Assembly (NCBI GenBank): GCA_943736015.1
Contig: OX031069.1
Coordinates: 24,061,235 to 24,125,234, forward strand
Length of the DNA stretch: 64,000 bases
DNA from: Tridacna crocea
Taxonomy: Eukaryota > Mollusca > Bivalvia > Cardiida > Cardiidae
Reading direction: 5' to 3'
In this document: positions 20,597 to 31,386 of the stretch, piece by piece
How positions within the stretch are numbered: position 1 is the stretch's first letter
Layout of the letters: each line of letters starts with the position of its first letter
Program-made: the position numbers and the translations under genes
The notes under the pieces: model-generated
The model's database searches: none
Seen by the model: only the letters and a program-made list of their open reading frames with translations
Told to the model about the DNA's origin: nothing

Positions 20597-20624
<28 letters not shown>
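20548..20624. repeat. C-rich tract and (CA)n microsatellite
   Basis: CCCCACCCCC-type sequence followed by about 13 CA units. Confidence 0.9.
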
Positions 20625-20627
<3 letters not shown>

Positions 20628-20834
20628 AAAACTGTTACCTTGTCAGTTGATCGAAAGAAATTTCAAAGAGTCATCACTTTTTCGTAATGATCCGCAAATC
20701 ATATTGAAAATAACAAATGTGTCGACTTTTAAAAAGATTTTCTGTAAAATCTCCGGCATTCATTATGCAAACTGTTGGAAGAGAGGAAAGCTCAGAATTA
20801 CGTCAACAAACGGACAAATTTTGAAAGTGAGCTT

Positions 20835-20974
20835 AAATGCATCCCCCAGCTTTTATTTGCTCTATTAAAGTTTCGAAATGCGTTTAGATTTGTGCTAAAA
20901 TGCACCCCCATCCTCGACCCATAGCGTTTATTTGCTCTATAAAAGATTCGAAATGGGTTTAGACTTGTCTAAAA
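20835..20974 (+). repeat. tandem duplication of a ~65-bp unit
   Basis: AAATGCATCCCCCAGC...TTTATTTGCTCTATTAAAG is repeated as AAAATGCACCCCCATCC...TTTATTTGCTCTATAAAAG. The surrounding 20625..21090 holds nothing else that I recognise. Confidence 0.65.
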
Positions 20975-21090
20975 TTAACCCTTAAAGCTGCCAAAAAGAT
21001 ATAAACGAAAACTGCTGGCAAATATTTCAAACATTGCGATTTGAAAAGGATCCTTTCGCGAGAAAAATGAAAGAAAAAACTCACTGCATT

Positions 21091-21163
21091 GGGCAGTGTA
21101 GAGACAAGATCAGACTGACTGACTGTACGTTCTGTGCAGTCTGATCCGGATTTAGACACTCTA
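21091..21163. repeat. AGATCAGACTGCAC palindrome, with small duplication
   Basis: The left arm has GACTGACTGACTG, a short slippage of GACTG; the right arm is normal. Confidence 0.7.
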
Positions 21164-21320
21164 CACACTCTGCAAAATCAAAATGAGTCGTGATTTTGGA
21201 TCTAAGGATAAAATGAATCAGCAAAGAGTGAGTTTAAGTATAGTATGTCACCCTTTCTGTTTTTAATCCATCTGTTGTCAATTAACCGATTGGCTGCTGA
21301 GTGCGACACACTGACTTTTT

Positions 21321-21388
21321 GCGGAAAGTGTAAATCAAGATCAGACTGCACAATACGTGCAGTCTGATCTTGGATCTACACATTCCGA
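21321..21388. repeat. AGATCAGACTGCAC palindrome
   Basis: GCGGAAAGTGTAAATCAAGA to TGGATCTACACATTCCG; centre TGCACAATACGTGCA. Outer GACTTTTTGCGGA flank is typical of the family. 21389..21748 shows no further feature. Confidence 0.75.
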
Positions 21389-21748
21389 TATGAACATGTT
21401 GTCTACCGAAAAATACCTTTGAAATAGAACAAACCTTAAGTCTTTTGATTTACTCAAGTCACCAAACAGACCCATTTTCCAACTTAGGTTGACATTCTTA
21501 TTTTACACGCATTTCACTAACATCAGACTCTAGAAACATTTTCAAATCCTAGGATGGCACAAAGTGTCAGACCCAGCTAAGCTAAATAATGGACTTAAGT
21601 CATTTTAACGGATTTCAGTCCATTATTTTGCTCAGTTGAGTGTAAAATATTGTGTCCTTTTAGGATTGAGAACGTTTCTTTAGTCTATTTATACTTTTCT
21701 TCAGTCTGTTTATATTAGTAAGAATAAGTTTCAAGTAACAAACCCGAC

Positions 21749-21976
21749 TTAACCCGTTCCCAAACAACAAATTTTGGACTCTTCCAAACTGAAAGAGTTT
21801 GGAGACAACAATTTTAGATTTTGAGAAAATGGCAGAAAGTTCTCAAAAAGGGTAGAAAACACTGTGAGAAAAGGAGAAATTGCTCGTCACGAGCAATTTC
21901 TCCTTTTCCCACAGTGTTTTCAAAAGACGTTTACTGCAGACACGTAAAAACCAGGGCTTGTTTGGGAAAGGGTTAA
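21749..21976 (-). mobile_element. TTAA-hairpin MITE with GCTC tip
   Basis: TTAA-CCCGTTCCCAAACAAC to GGGAAAGGG-TTAA. Stem GAAATTGCTCGTCACGAGCAA inside otherwise ordinary flanks, so the tip variant occurs on two different flank backgrounds. Confidence 0.85.
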
Positions 21977-22004
21977 GTCGCAAATGGGGTCAGTCAGAAG
22001 ACTA

Positions 22005-23115
22005 GAGTAGAACTAGAGCTATTACTAAACGTGATTTATCCCCAACCAGCTCCTTTGTCACAATCAAAGCATTGAGAATGCTGAAGTGGTATTTGTCACG
22101 GAAGCCTTAGTGTGGAATTAATAAATTGTAAGAAAATGAGAAATATTGCAACATCATATAAACCAAATATTGGTTTGAAAGTCAATCAACTAAACAAATG
22201 AATGCAATTTTGGCAATAGAGAGTAGTCATGACAAACTTAGGATTATTTGTGTATTGGACGACTCCCTTTGATCATTAGTAGGAGTCAGAGTAACATCCC
22301 TTGACAGTACAATGCATGATGGATAGAGAGAGAAACCATATGAACAATAGAATAAAATTAAGTTTCTACCTGAAAAGTACTATTTCGAAATAACTTTACA
22401 ATTCCCAACATCACAATCAATTATTTCGATCAATAAATATCCATGCCCAATAAGCTGGAGTAACACACTATCATGGGATGAACAAGCCATGGGAAAAACT
22501 TGTTTTGGAATGAAAAAGCCCAGCACCAACTGATCTGTAGACAAATCATGTATCATTGCGCCAATGGAAAGCTATGAGCATTAGTGAAGCTACTTACAAT
22601 CAGAAATTCAGTATTTCCACCATGGATGGCCTCACTCAGTGTATTTTAACATGCCATTTCCAATTATATATCTGAGTGCTACCGAGAAAATAATTTGCAA
22701 GAGAAAAATTGAGTTTAATTGGCTTTATTTCCTTTGGCTTTGCACAAAATACAATACATGGTCTTCAAAATTAAATACTGAACTTATAATGGTATTGTCT
22801 TCGACAAATACCATAAAAACAGTTCTTTTACAGAATGCAGAGTGGTTTATTACATAAGTAAGAGTTGAAAAAAGTTCAAAGGGAGATAATTCCGTAACAA
22901 ATCGCAGGGGGGTCATGAAACTTGCACATGCACAACTTCATAGACATAGAAACCATTAGTAACATAACATAACAAACATACCATTAGTGTTCAGTACGTG
23001 AAAAAACTGTAGGAGTATTGCAGAGGTCAACTCTGAGTCTACGGACAGACAGACAGACAGACACCCATGGTGATTCCAGTATACCCCCTCCTCTACGCTG
23101 TGGGGGTATAATAAG
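22005..23115 (+). repeat. ACTAGAGCTATT...CCAGTATACCCCC repeat, interrupted copy
   Basis: CTAGAGCTATTACTAAACGTG at the left; AGAATGCAGAGTGG, GACAGACAGACAGACAGACA and GTGATTCCAGTATACCCCC at the right. The middle, roughly 22075..22820, is not in the 16556 copy and contains another repeat. Confidence 0.55.
22440..22815 (+). repeat. repeat paralogous to 43205..43530 (inverted)
   Basis: GGATGAACAAGCCATGG, CATTGCGCCAATGG, CATTTCCAATTATATATC and AATTGGCTTTATTTCCTTTG all recur as complements at 43205..43530. Confidence 0.65.
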
Positions 23116-23583
23116 AAACTGGAGTTTTTGCATGAAACCGGGCCCGGAGCACTAGTGATCGTCACAGAGGTACACGTAGGCAAACAACCCAGCCAGCTCG
23201 CGTGACGATAGCACTCGGGCATTAAGGTTGCGGATTCCTCAACTTTCCCGACTAAGCAACGAACGAACACATAAAACGTATTACTAAAGAAGTTATAGGC
23301 ACTTGTCTTTTTCTGCAAACATCGCCCTCCAATATGTTTGTTTATTTCGGGGTCATTACCAACCGCTGAGAGGTAGTTATTACTCATTTCTTAGAAAAGA
23401 GCGATAGCTTTCTAAACTGCTTACACCAAACACAGGCACTTGGTTTATAGATGAGCGAAGCTTGTCTATATATAGGTTCACAAGCTTAACCTAGTCTAAC
23501 CTACAGTGGAAGTTGGTTGATTGCATTGCATAACGTCGATTCAAAATTATTTTTAGTTATGCTGCTGCGGCAAGTGGCATCAG
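23116..23583. other. no feature recognised
   Basis: A 143-codon minus frame spans 22956..23387, but its first half is the GACA repeat and it has no domain. Confidence 0.4.
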
Positions 23584-24075
23584 ACCTCTCCAACAGTGGT
23601 GAGTTTAAAAGGCAGACTGTCACAGAATTTGCTGCCTAAATCCATTTTTCTTGCGAAATTGTTGATACACAGTCTGTTTCGTCATGGTTTTGTAAATAAA
23701 TCGAAATCAAATAACCAAAACAGGAAGTATATGTGGTTTATTTTCATATGACGAATTTCAGAAAAATGTTTGTTACATTAATTTGCCATGGCTGCAATTG
23801 ACCCCTAAAATAATTGTAATTTTTCATTTATTGAATAAATCTAAGCAGAAGAAAAAAATAAGAATAATTTCGTTAAAAAGAGAAAGAAGACTGCAGGACA
23901 AGATCACGCGACAAGAAGGCCAAATAACCGTCAAGTAAAGCATATGACGTTTCTACGCGGCGGCTTTTTCACTTGTTTGTCTACATGTACCAAAACGTAT
24001 TTAAACGTATTTAAATTAAAAGCCAGTGATTTATTTGAAAACATTGATGCTGACCTCTCCTGGCTTCTTTTTTTA
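23584..24075 (+). repeat. GACCTCTCC repeat, copy 1
   Basis: ATCAGACCTCTCCAACAGTGG to GATGCTGACCTCTCCTGG. An inverted copy lies at 53095..53600. Shared landmarks include GATACACAGTCTGTTTCGTC and CATATGACGAATTTCAGAAA. No coding frame. Confidence 0.7.
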
Positions 24076-24190
24076 AAGAAGCCAACTTGTGCTTTCCTGG
24101 AGTTACCAGTTACCTGTTACCAGAATTTTTCTAACAAACGGCTGCACCATGTGGTAGAAAGGTGCTTAGCCAAGCAGAATGTTTACGAAT

Positions 24191-24259
24191 AGCAAAATGT
24201 TTCGATTCAGGTCAGCCTGCGCGGACTGCGCAGGCTGACCTGAATTGATACATTTTGCT
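24191..24259. repeat. single palindrome, AGGTCAGCCTGCGC type
   Basis: AGCAAAATGTTTCGATTCAG and its complement flank GCCTGCGCGGACTGCGCAGGC. The stem core is shared with the double-hairpin family. 24260..24711 holds nothing further that I recognise. Confidence 0.8.
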
Positions 24260-24714
24260 AATGCATTCAACCTCTTTTCACAGGGCATTGGTCATATGAG
24301 ATAATCGTGGCTGAAGTTTAAGATTTTTTTTCGTAAAAGAATTGCTTGTGCTTGGTGTACCAAATTCAGAACAGTATCACTCATTTCTAGGAAATGAGTT
24401 ATAACTAATAACCAACATACGGCAATGACTCCAAAGTAAATAGTATTACTGCAACACTACACACGTGCTGGCGTGCGTGTAAAATGCATGAGCTGTCAGA
24501 TTCAGGTAATTTTCCCATCTGGCACGCATAGAGAAATGTTATTGTAAATTAAGCGCGTGTATTTGACCTGTATGTAAACAAGATTTTCTTGGAGTGCCGA
24601 TAAATATAGTTTAAATTTAGTAACAATTTGTTCCCGTTCTTTTCCTTTGTTTGATTGGGGTTTAAAGTGTTTTTCAAAGTATTTCAATTACAATGTGGCA
24701 AAAGCTCGTTTACT

Positions 24715-24739
24715 GATTATTATTATTATTATTATTATT
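24715..24739. repeat. (TTA)n microsatellite
   Basis: About eight TTA units. Confidence 0.9.
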
Positions 24740-24825
24740 TATTTCCTCCATGTGGAAGATTTGTAAACACATTCGCAATAAAAGACAGTATGGATCAACA
24801 GTAAACATAATACGAATGATACACT

Positions 24826-24827
<2 letters not shown>

Positions 24828-24860
<33 letters not shown>
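24828..24860. repeat. (GA)n microsatellite
   Basis: About sixteen GA units. Confidence 0.95.
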
Positions 24861-24862
<2 letters not shown>

Positions 24863-24972
24863 CAAACGATAAATTTCACATCGTTCTATACATAGAAGAC
24901 TTGACCGAAACGAAAATTATTCAAGTCAGATATTAAGCACTAAGTAAAGGAGAAAACTGTTGTGCTAAAGAT

Positions 24973-24999
24973 AAGCTCATCACACAACGTGATGAGCTT
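24973..24999. repeat. short hairpin
   Basis: AAGCTCATCAC and GTGATGAGCTT around ACAAC: 11-bp arms. Confidence 0.6.
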
Positions 25000-25057
25000 G
25001 TCTGTACGAGTGCCAGATACTTTGTAGTAAACAGACAATTACATTATTAGCTGGAGG

Positions 25058-25187
25058 GTCAAGTGGCAGGGGACTTGGAAACTTGTTCATAGCTGTAGTG
25101 AATTATGTCGCTACGAGCCGAAGGCTAGGCGGTCACATGATTCACTACAGCCGTGAACAAGTTTCCAAGTCCCCTGCCACCTGACAG
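25058..25187. repeat. 130-bp inverted repeat
   Basis: Arms GTGGCAGGGGACTTGGAAAC and its complement, continuing to CTGTAGTGAAT/ATTCACTACAG; loop TATGTCGCTACGAGCCGAAG. About 47-bp arms with few mismatches and no other copy here. Confidence 0.8.
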
Positions 25188-26261
25188 TAAAACAAATTTA
25201 TTATACAGCAAAGTTTTACCATTCCAACATTTGTTAAGCGAATTTTACCTTTTTGGTTTGAAAAATTAAGTACGCCGACGAAGTAGAATTTCCCTCTGAG
25301 TGCCCCAATACAATGAAAGCTGACGTCACTGGGAACTGGCGTCAGTGAAACCTTGCTTATACGTGCTAAAACGTGCAACTTGGCGCATAAATTTGACGTT
25401 AATCTTGATCGATTCCGCCAGTTTGGATGTTGTGTTGAAAGTGTAGTCATGTATACGAGGCCCCCGAAAAGGTAAACTGCTTTAACGTTGGTTTTGCCAG
25501 TATACATCATATATATGTTCGGGGCATATTATCCAATCAGATCACGAAAAATTTATTTGCAGTATAATAAAAAAAAAATTTCACTCGTTCTCGTTCCATT
25601 AAATATAGAATAGAAATTTGTATTAATACCGAAAACTGTATAAACAAAATCCAAGCTTATCATAGACTGAAAAGATATTAAAGTATTATGAAATTTGAAA
25701 AGTACTGCAATTTCTCACTGACCTAGCCAATCATATATAGATCTATAATACAAATATTTTTTTTCTCAAATTTTGAAAATTCTTGCAAACAAGACTCGTC
25801 ATGCTTTTATGGACGGGTGATAAATATGGACCCCGGGTTTGCCATGAGTCTAATGCTTTGCCCTTCCCCTCTACCATAACGCCTCCGATCCCCCCCTCCC
25901 TCTCCTCCCCCCTCCCTTTTCGGAAATTGCCACTGGACCAAGGCAAATAGATACTCATTTCAATGACTACAACCCCCACGCCTCCTATTTCTACCACTCA
26001 CCTTGCCGTTGCGGAAATTGCCGAACACTGGACAAAGGCCATTAGATAATCATTTGTATGACGATTATCATTTTTAAAAAGCACAGTCTTAGAAATACGA
26101 ATATATACTGTTCTTTTAAGTAAAAAAAATGTATCTTTTACAGAACGAATACACAGTCTTCTTCGATCTATATCATCAGAATGTTCAGTCAGTCGTTTCA
26201 AGGTAAAAATCTCACATTCAGCCGACGAAAGACGTCAGCGGTCGAGTATGTATGGCGATGA
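25188..26261. other. no feature recognised
   Basis: About 1.07 kb with a C-rich low-complexity patch near 25870..25920. Minus frames of 121, 84 and 67 codons show no domains. It lies downstream of the cyclase exon in transcription order, so is probably intronic. Confidence 0.45.
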
Positions 26262-26512
26262 CAACACGCAAAAATGGGCAGTCGAACATTTGCGTAAAGT
26301 GTCGTCTCAGATCAGCACTCCGCGCAGGCTAATCCGAAACGACACTTTCCGTTTTTATGTAATTTTCTGTTTTGCGCAAGTCTACTGTGGGACAAAATCA
26401 AATGTAATCGTAAAATGCCGTCTCGGATTAGCCTGCGCGAACTGCGCAGTCTAATCCGAGACGACACTTTACGCAAATGTCCAGATGCCCCTTTTCGCGT
26501 GTGGTAGACCAT
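26262..26512. mobile_element. double-hairpin element (CGTAAAGTGTCGTC)
   Basis: CAACACGCAAAAATGGGCAG to CCCCTTTTCGCGTGTGG. The left hairpin is shortened and the right one is intact (GCCTGCGCGAACTGCGCAGTC). Lies 169 bp beyond the splice donor, inside the putative intron. Confidence 0.75.
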
Positions 26513-26674
26513 ATTGCGCTGACAAAGTTGAAAAGAGCATCGACGGTCTCTAGGTTTTTCTAATTAGGGAAATCGATACATAAAAACAAAAAAAGCCGTG
26601 CTAGACCGCTGAGCAATGGACTGGTAATCAGCTTGTTACAAATTCTACGGTTACAATAATTTCACAAAAAATAA

Positions 26675-26681
26675 ACATACC
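26675..26681 (-). other. splice donor of the adenylate cyclase exon
   Basis: On the minus strand the exon ends ...GGAGACAG and the intron starts GTATGT, a strong consensus donor. The split falls between codons (phase 0) after a Gln. Without splicing the frame would run only nine more residues to a stop. Confidence 0.8.
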
Positions 26682-27277
26682 TGTCTCCATAGCAACTCGG
26701 GCAAGTTATTGGCGACGAGGATTGTGACAATCATATGACTAGCCGGAAGTAATATTCCCAAAATGGCGGCAAGATACGTCCGTAAAGGCATCATGGCGTA
26801 AATCACAAATATAACATACATCACTTCCCAGACCCCTTGCACAGGTGTGTGAAGGGGGCGGGGCAGGTCCCACCCCAGGTACGTAAAATCCAGCGGGAAT
26901 CCCAAAATGGCAAATCCGAATAAGAATAAAAGCACTATAACACAGACGATCTTGAAGTGATATTCCTTCATGAACCGCGTATTGATATATATGTATAGAA
27001 TAATAAATAGGACACACTGCACAGATAAGTAGATCCCCTGAACGTTGAAATGCCGGATATAGTAAAAGTGGAGGACAATCAGGCACGCGCAGAGCAATGC
27101 CAAAATCAAGAGCACGTGACCTACGGAGGCCTGTTGCAGTTTGTAGACATACCGCCGATACAGTCTCTCCAGCTCCGAGTTATCGAACTCGTGTCTTGTG
27201 AAAGCCCGTTTCAACCGAGCAGTCCTGGCTGGCCTAGCAACAGGCGTTGTTTGTTGAAGCATTGGACTCGTTTCCAT
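26681..27277 (-). CDS. first coding exon of a membrane adenylate cyclase, type 1 / rutabaga-like (partial)
   Basis: Encodes the N-terminal 199 residues of a twelve-span adenylate cyclase, the plasma-membrane enzyme that makes cyclic AMP from ATP. Seen: a polar N-terminus; the family motif FDNSELERLYRRYVYKLQQ at about residues 31-49; then five hydrophobic spans near 53-72, 80-98, 108-127, 147-163 and 166-189, leaving the sixth and both catalytic domains for later exons. From memory of the family, QGVW, FVIYAMMPLR, LLPASHMIVT and the final LLWRQ fit the Ca2+/calmodulin-responsive type 1 / rutabaga group best; types 5/6 and 8 are close alternatives. The ATG has a good context (ATCACCATGG), and an in-frame TAG lies upstream at 27293..27295, so this is a true start exon. 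It ends at GTATGT in phase 0. No downstream exon was found to the left; an isolated or retired exon cannot be excluded. Confidence 0.82.
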
Positions 27278-27295
27278 GGTGATGTCTTCGAGCTA

Positions 27296-28206
27296 TTTCG
27301 ACGTGAAATTCAAATCTAAGATTTCGTCATTCATGTTTATCTTTAATTTTCAAAGAAAGCGTCTGTATAAATATTTGAAGACAAATTCTATATGAGATTC
27401 AAATATTCATCCGACCGATGCCTTATATCTTCAAATCACTTTTATCTTCAAAAACGTGTTAGATTTTGCTTTACTTGTCACATATATCACCAACACTTTC
27501 TCTGTTTTCATGTTCTTAAAACAACAAAACAAGAGAATAACAATTTTCAAGTAAAGACAAAGCCCGCGGCCAGATTACTTCCATAAAACTAAACAGAAAC
27601 TCTACTTTTGATCAAAGTTGTCTAAACGCGGTCTCGATCACAAAAACGTTTGGCCGTATTATCCGTTATTTGTAAAGCAGCGTTCAGCCTTACATTCCAA
27701 TATTCCATTCCTGTTTCTACAATAACTCCGGGCAAAGTGATTCCAACAAAAGCTCCACTCTTCATTCATCCGTCACTCTCAAGGCAACTGATGACTTCTT
27801 TGAAGATAGTGTGCGATATCAAAAGCTGCAGCCACGTATCTGAAATATAAGAAGAAATCAAAGCGCTGAGAGGACTGAGACATTTTACGGCGTAGTTATA
27901 TGTGCTGGCTTTCGACCTACTTTTTGATACCAATAATAAACGAATAAATAGAAGTTTGTGAAAGGTAAAAATGTAGATATGTTTATTCTAAGGACCCATG
28001 TTTATTTTCTAGCTGTCTTTCTTCTCTTTAAAGATGTTTCGTTTCTTTATGCAAGAACTGTCAGGGCATTTTCCCTCGCTACTTTAAAACATATTTTATA
28101 GCCATATACATTTTTACAAAAGCAATACACAAACAAAATTTCTAGTGGATGGAATGACATACATGTATGTACATTGGCAAAGGGGTCTGGCTTCTCTGTC
28201 CCTCTC
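27296..28206 (-). other. upstream region of the cyclase exon
   Basis: About 900 bp free of the repeat families that crowd the window, consistent with 5' UTR and promoter or an upstream intron. An AAATATTTATA box (minus strand) lies about 90 bp before the ATG, but nothing confirms a start site. 27890..28206 is AT-rich with no repeat. Confidence 0.4.
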
Positions 28207-28434
28207 TTAACTCTTTACCAAACGAAAAAATTTCGGACTAGTCCAAGTTGAACACATTTGCAGACGACACCATAAATGTGAATCAAAAATTAAAATTTGA
28301 TTTGGAAAGAGTAGAAAACATTGTGGGAATGGAGAAAATGCTGGTAACCAGCTTTTTCTCCTTTTCCCATAATGTTTTCAGAGGTTTTCTTTCCCATGGT
28401 CGTCATAAGTCGGCATAGTGCAGTAAAGGATTAA
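28207..28434 (-). mobile_element. TTAA-hairpin MITE
   Basis: TTAA-CTCTTTACCAAACG to GTAAAGGA-TTAA. The left arm lacks the AAAA of GGGAAAAGG, giving a bulged stem. Confidence 0.85.
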
Positions 28435-28524
28435 AACAACAGATTTTGTAGGCACTCTTTAAAATGACCTCGAAGTGCAAGTGGATATCTTGTTACGTCC
28501 CAAATACCCTTTTATCTGTTTCAC

Positions 28525-28605
28525 TGAACGGTGACAGCATTTTTTGCCTTTTACTCACGATGCTTCCAAAATCTTTCTTCGTCAGGGTCGTTAGATTATA
28601 ATTTT
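28525..28605 (-). mobile_element. half TTAA-hairpin MITE, degenerate
   Basis: GACAGCATTTTTTGCCTTTT, then CACGATGCTTCCAAAATC and CGTCAGGGTCGTTAG. Only the right stem arm and inner flank are kept. Confidence 0.45.
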
Positions 28606-28849
28606 AATACTAGGGGCTGCGTTACTTTCTAAATTCAAATTAAGGCAGATAATATTTTCAAGACTGGTTGGTTCATACGGGCCCTGTTCTTTCTGGAGTT
28701 TAGTCTAACCAAGTACTAGTAGTTGGATCTATGTCATGTTTGCTTCTACTGACCAAAATAACGTTCGTTTTATCTATTATGTAGTATAACATTGAAAATA
28801 CATGGCCGCTAATGTTTTTGTTATGTCTTTGTAAAACAGTCTATGTTAA

Positions 28850-29077
28850 TTAACCCTTTACTAAAGTATTCCGGCTTTCTACGACCTCGAAGAAAGGAGC
28901 TTTTGAAAACATTGTGGGAAAAGGAGAAAATGCTGGTAACCAGCATTTTCTCCTTTTCCCACAATATTTTCTATACATTCAAATACAAGAGTAATAATTT
29001 AGGTCCGCAGGTGATTTGTTCTCTCGCAATGCCTTCAATATGATTGTCTAAATTTTTGTTTTCTGGTAGAAGGTTTA
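28850..29077 (+). mobile_element. TTAA-hairpin MITE
   Basis: TTAA-CCCTTTACTAAAG start, perfect stem except CACAATATT, and an eroded right end (GGTAGAAGGTTTA). Confidence 0.85.
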
Positions 29078-29170
29078 TCTTGTAGGGAATGTATGTTGCG
29101 GAAAAACAACATGAGTGTTCAAGTGCCGTACCTCTTAACCAAAACGACAAAAATTTTGACTAACTCAATT

Positions 29171-29370
29171 TTAACTCTTAACCGCATAGTAACGACTTTG
29201 AACGACCCTGGAGAAGATACCTTTTAATACCTTTTAGTAACAAGCATTTTCTCTATTTGCCTCCCCCCCCCCACAATGTTTTCTAGCCCAGCAAAGAAAA
29301 TTTGCACTATTTCAGCCATACTGACATTATCGTCTGCAAATACTATCTTTCGTCATTGGTAAACGTTGAA
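29171..29370 (+). mobile_element. TTAA-hairpin MITE, damaged stem
   Basis: TTAA-CTCTTAACCGCATAG, the left arm is lost, a C-run expands inside the right arm (TTGCCTCCCCCC), and the GCAAATACTATC right flank is kept. Confidence 0.65.
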
Positions 29371-29526
29371 AGCAAATGCAGGCGACGAATTAAATTTGGC
29401 TAAAGTTGTATAGCATTTTATTTCATTGTTCAATTATCTCAGAGATAGGGGCATTTTTCACCGGTTTGGTTGTGCGCGTTTTGTCGTAATATGCAATATA
29501 GACGTATAATGCTATTCATATAATTG

Positions 29527-29788
29527 TCCTGCAACACGCGAATAGGGGCAGTCGGACATTTGCGTAAAGTGTCGTCGCGGATCAGCCTGCGCAGTCCGCG
29601 CAGACTGATCCGAGACGACATTTTACGACTGCATTCGATTTTGCTCGACAGTAGACTTGCGCGAAAGAGAAAAGTGCATAAGAACGAAAAGTGTCGTCTC
29701 GAATTAGCCTGCGCGGACTGCGCAGACCGGTCTGATATGGCATTTTACGCAGACGTCTGTATGCCTCCTTTTCGAGTGTTGCAGGGCC
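29527..29788. mobile_element. double-hairpin element (CGTAAAGTGTCGTC)
   Basis: GTCCTGCAACACGCGAATAG to TTCGAGTGTTGCAGGGC. Left hairpin GCCTGCGCAGTCCGCGCAGAC; the right one is slightly eroded. Confidence 0.8.
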
Positions 29789-29948
29789 ATTATGTTAATT
29801 TTTCGTAACAGTCTGGGCGCAATGATATTTTACACGTCTGTGATGTAACTATAGTAATACTGTTGTAAAAGACGTCAAACACGAAAGAAACGGATTTTTC
29901 ACCTCAGCAAAAATCAGTGATTATTCAAAAGAATCAATTACATTATAT

Positions 29949-30016
29949 GGCCTGTAAGACGCGAAAAGGGGCATTCGGACATTTGCGTAAAGTGTCGTCT
30001 CGGATTAGCCTGTGCC
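29949..30016. mobile_element. truncated double-hairpin element
   Basis: GGCCTGTAAGACGCGAAAAG to GTCGTCTCGGATTAGCC, broken before the first hairpin tip; about 160 bp from the complete copy. Confidence 0.7.
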
Positions 30017-30432
30017 TGAAAAGTGGTCATTGTACCTTGTGATACAATCATTTTTGAACTATCAATTTGACCACGCGATCTGTGACACTTTTTGCAATTC
30101 CCAGAAGGAGCTGAACTTAATCTACATTGACCGAAACCTATGGGTTAAAATGGAAGAAAAACGACACAAAAACTTTCGCACGCATTTTACGTTTCGTCCT
30201 ATTGTCTTTCGACCCAGTTTTCGTGAAGGTTACACCTGTATATATAATAAGACGGGATAAAACGCAAATGATAACATCTCCCATTTGATCTTTTTTTTCT
30301 GAAATGACCCCTTTTTGTTACCTTTCCCTTCATTTCACTTCAACCCTGTTCATTCCTCTGTGCGCTTCTTTTGTTCGTTCATTCCAGTACGGACCGGCAG
30401 TATCCGATTGGAAACATTTTTGTGCGTGTTGT
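30017..30432. other. no feature recognised
   Basis: An 82-codon frame at 30012..30260 has no recognisable domain. Confidence 0.4.
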
Positions 30433-30715
30433 GTATGATATTTAACGTTTAGTATTTCAGATACATGTATTTCTCAGCAGCCAGTGCACCTTACATTCTT
30501 TCCTGGATTTTCTTTACCAGGCACTTCATCCGATGTATTTTCCAAACTACTGGCTTCTTTCCCACATGAACATCTCCGAAACAACGTGGATTGGTGAGAA
30601 AAGGTTTAAATCCTGACGCAGCCACTTACACCATTCATCAGAAAGAAATCGCCTGAGGTTGGAATCGAGCCAATGTCCCATGTGATTTCAGGTCGAGTAG
30701 GTTTCGGGGGTGTGG
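30433..30715 (-). mobile_element. SINE, degenerate
   Basis: TATTTAACGTTTAGTATTTC, CAGCCAGTGCACCTTACATT, TTTTCTTTACCAGGCACT and CTACTGGCTTCTTTCCCACA match the 11974..12289 SINE. The head is reduced to GGTTGGAATCGAGCC. Confidence 0.6.
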
Positions 30716-30800
30716 AGGAGGGGATGATCTCCCGGGTTTGCCAATTTTCCACTACGGCCACTTACAACGGTCAATAACCATAGACAGGGTTGTCGAAAGT

Positions 30801-30896
30801 CACGTTTTGTGCGTTCTGATCTTGATTAACATTGTTCGGAAAAGGTCAGTGAGTCGCGCACAAAACGCGCAATCTGATCTTTTATCAACACTGTCC
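30801..30896. repeat. two half AGATCAGACTGCAC palindromes
   Basis: CACGTTTTGTGCGTTCTGAT and CACAAAACGCGCAATCTGAT: two right-hand arms in direct order, 56 bp apart. Confidence 0.55.
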
Positions 30897-31023
30897 TATA
30901 TAGTGGATAAAGATCTATTCAGATCAAACTTGCTTAACTCTTATTCTGCCATAAAAATGAAGATGACCCGTAAAAGCCCAAATTTACTTTTTCAAACAAA
31001 AAAAAGGGTGAAATGTTCTTATT

Positions 31024-31089
31024 GGACAGTGTAGATCCAAGACCAGACTGCACTTTCTGTGTAGTCTGATCGTGGTCTATACAGTCTGC
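31024..31089. repeat. AGATCAGACTGCAC palindrome
   Basis: GGACAGTGTAGATCCAAGAC to CGTGGTCTATACAGTCTGC with a CACTTTCTGTGTAG centre. Confidence 0.7.
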
Positions 31090-31107
31090 AATAGTTCAGC
31101 CTATGGG

Positions 31108-31333
31108 TTACTTCTTTACCAGGTGGTCAGTATCCACCACGATGCAGATCACCAATGGAGTTTGAATTTAGTAATTGGATCTGTCTATGAGAAAATATAA
31201 ATAAAATATAGGAAAAAAGGAGAGAATGCTGGTTGGTAACCAGTTTTTTATTCTTTTCCTGTATGATTCTAAAACGCCTCCTTCCTCGGTATCGTGAAAA
31301 AAAAAAAACGGGATTATTATGCAAAGGGTACGT
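31108..31333 (-). mobile_element. TTAA-hairpin MITE, old copy
   Basis: TTAC-TTCTTTACCAGGTGG start and AAAAGGAGAGAATGCTGG arm with a mismatched partner. The end has decayed to GCAAAGGGTACG. Confidence 0.6.
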
Positions 31334-31386
31334 TGACTTTTGTCCATTAACCATTTGGCTGCTGAGTACGACTCGAGGACCTTTTG

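Noticed and set aside
22956-23387. 143-codon minus-strand frame
   Set aside because: Its C-terminal half is the GACA-type repeat tail; no domain.
1-26674. Downstream exons of the adenylate cyclase
   Set aside because: No minus-strand stretch resembling the sixth span or the C1a catalytic motifs was recognised; I cannot exclude a short exon by eye.
27050-27319. 89-codon plus-strand frame over the cyclase exon
   Set aside because: Antisense shadow; the minus frame has the motif match, hydrophobic spans and splice donor.
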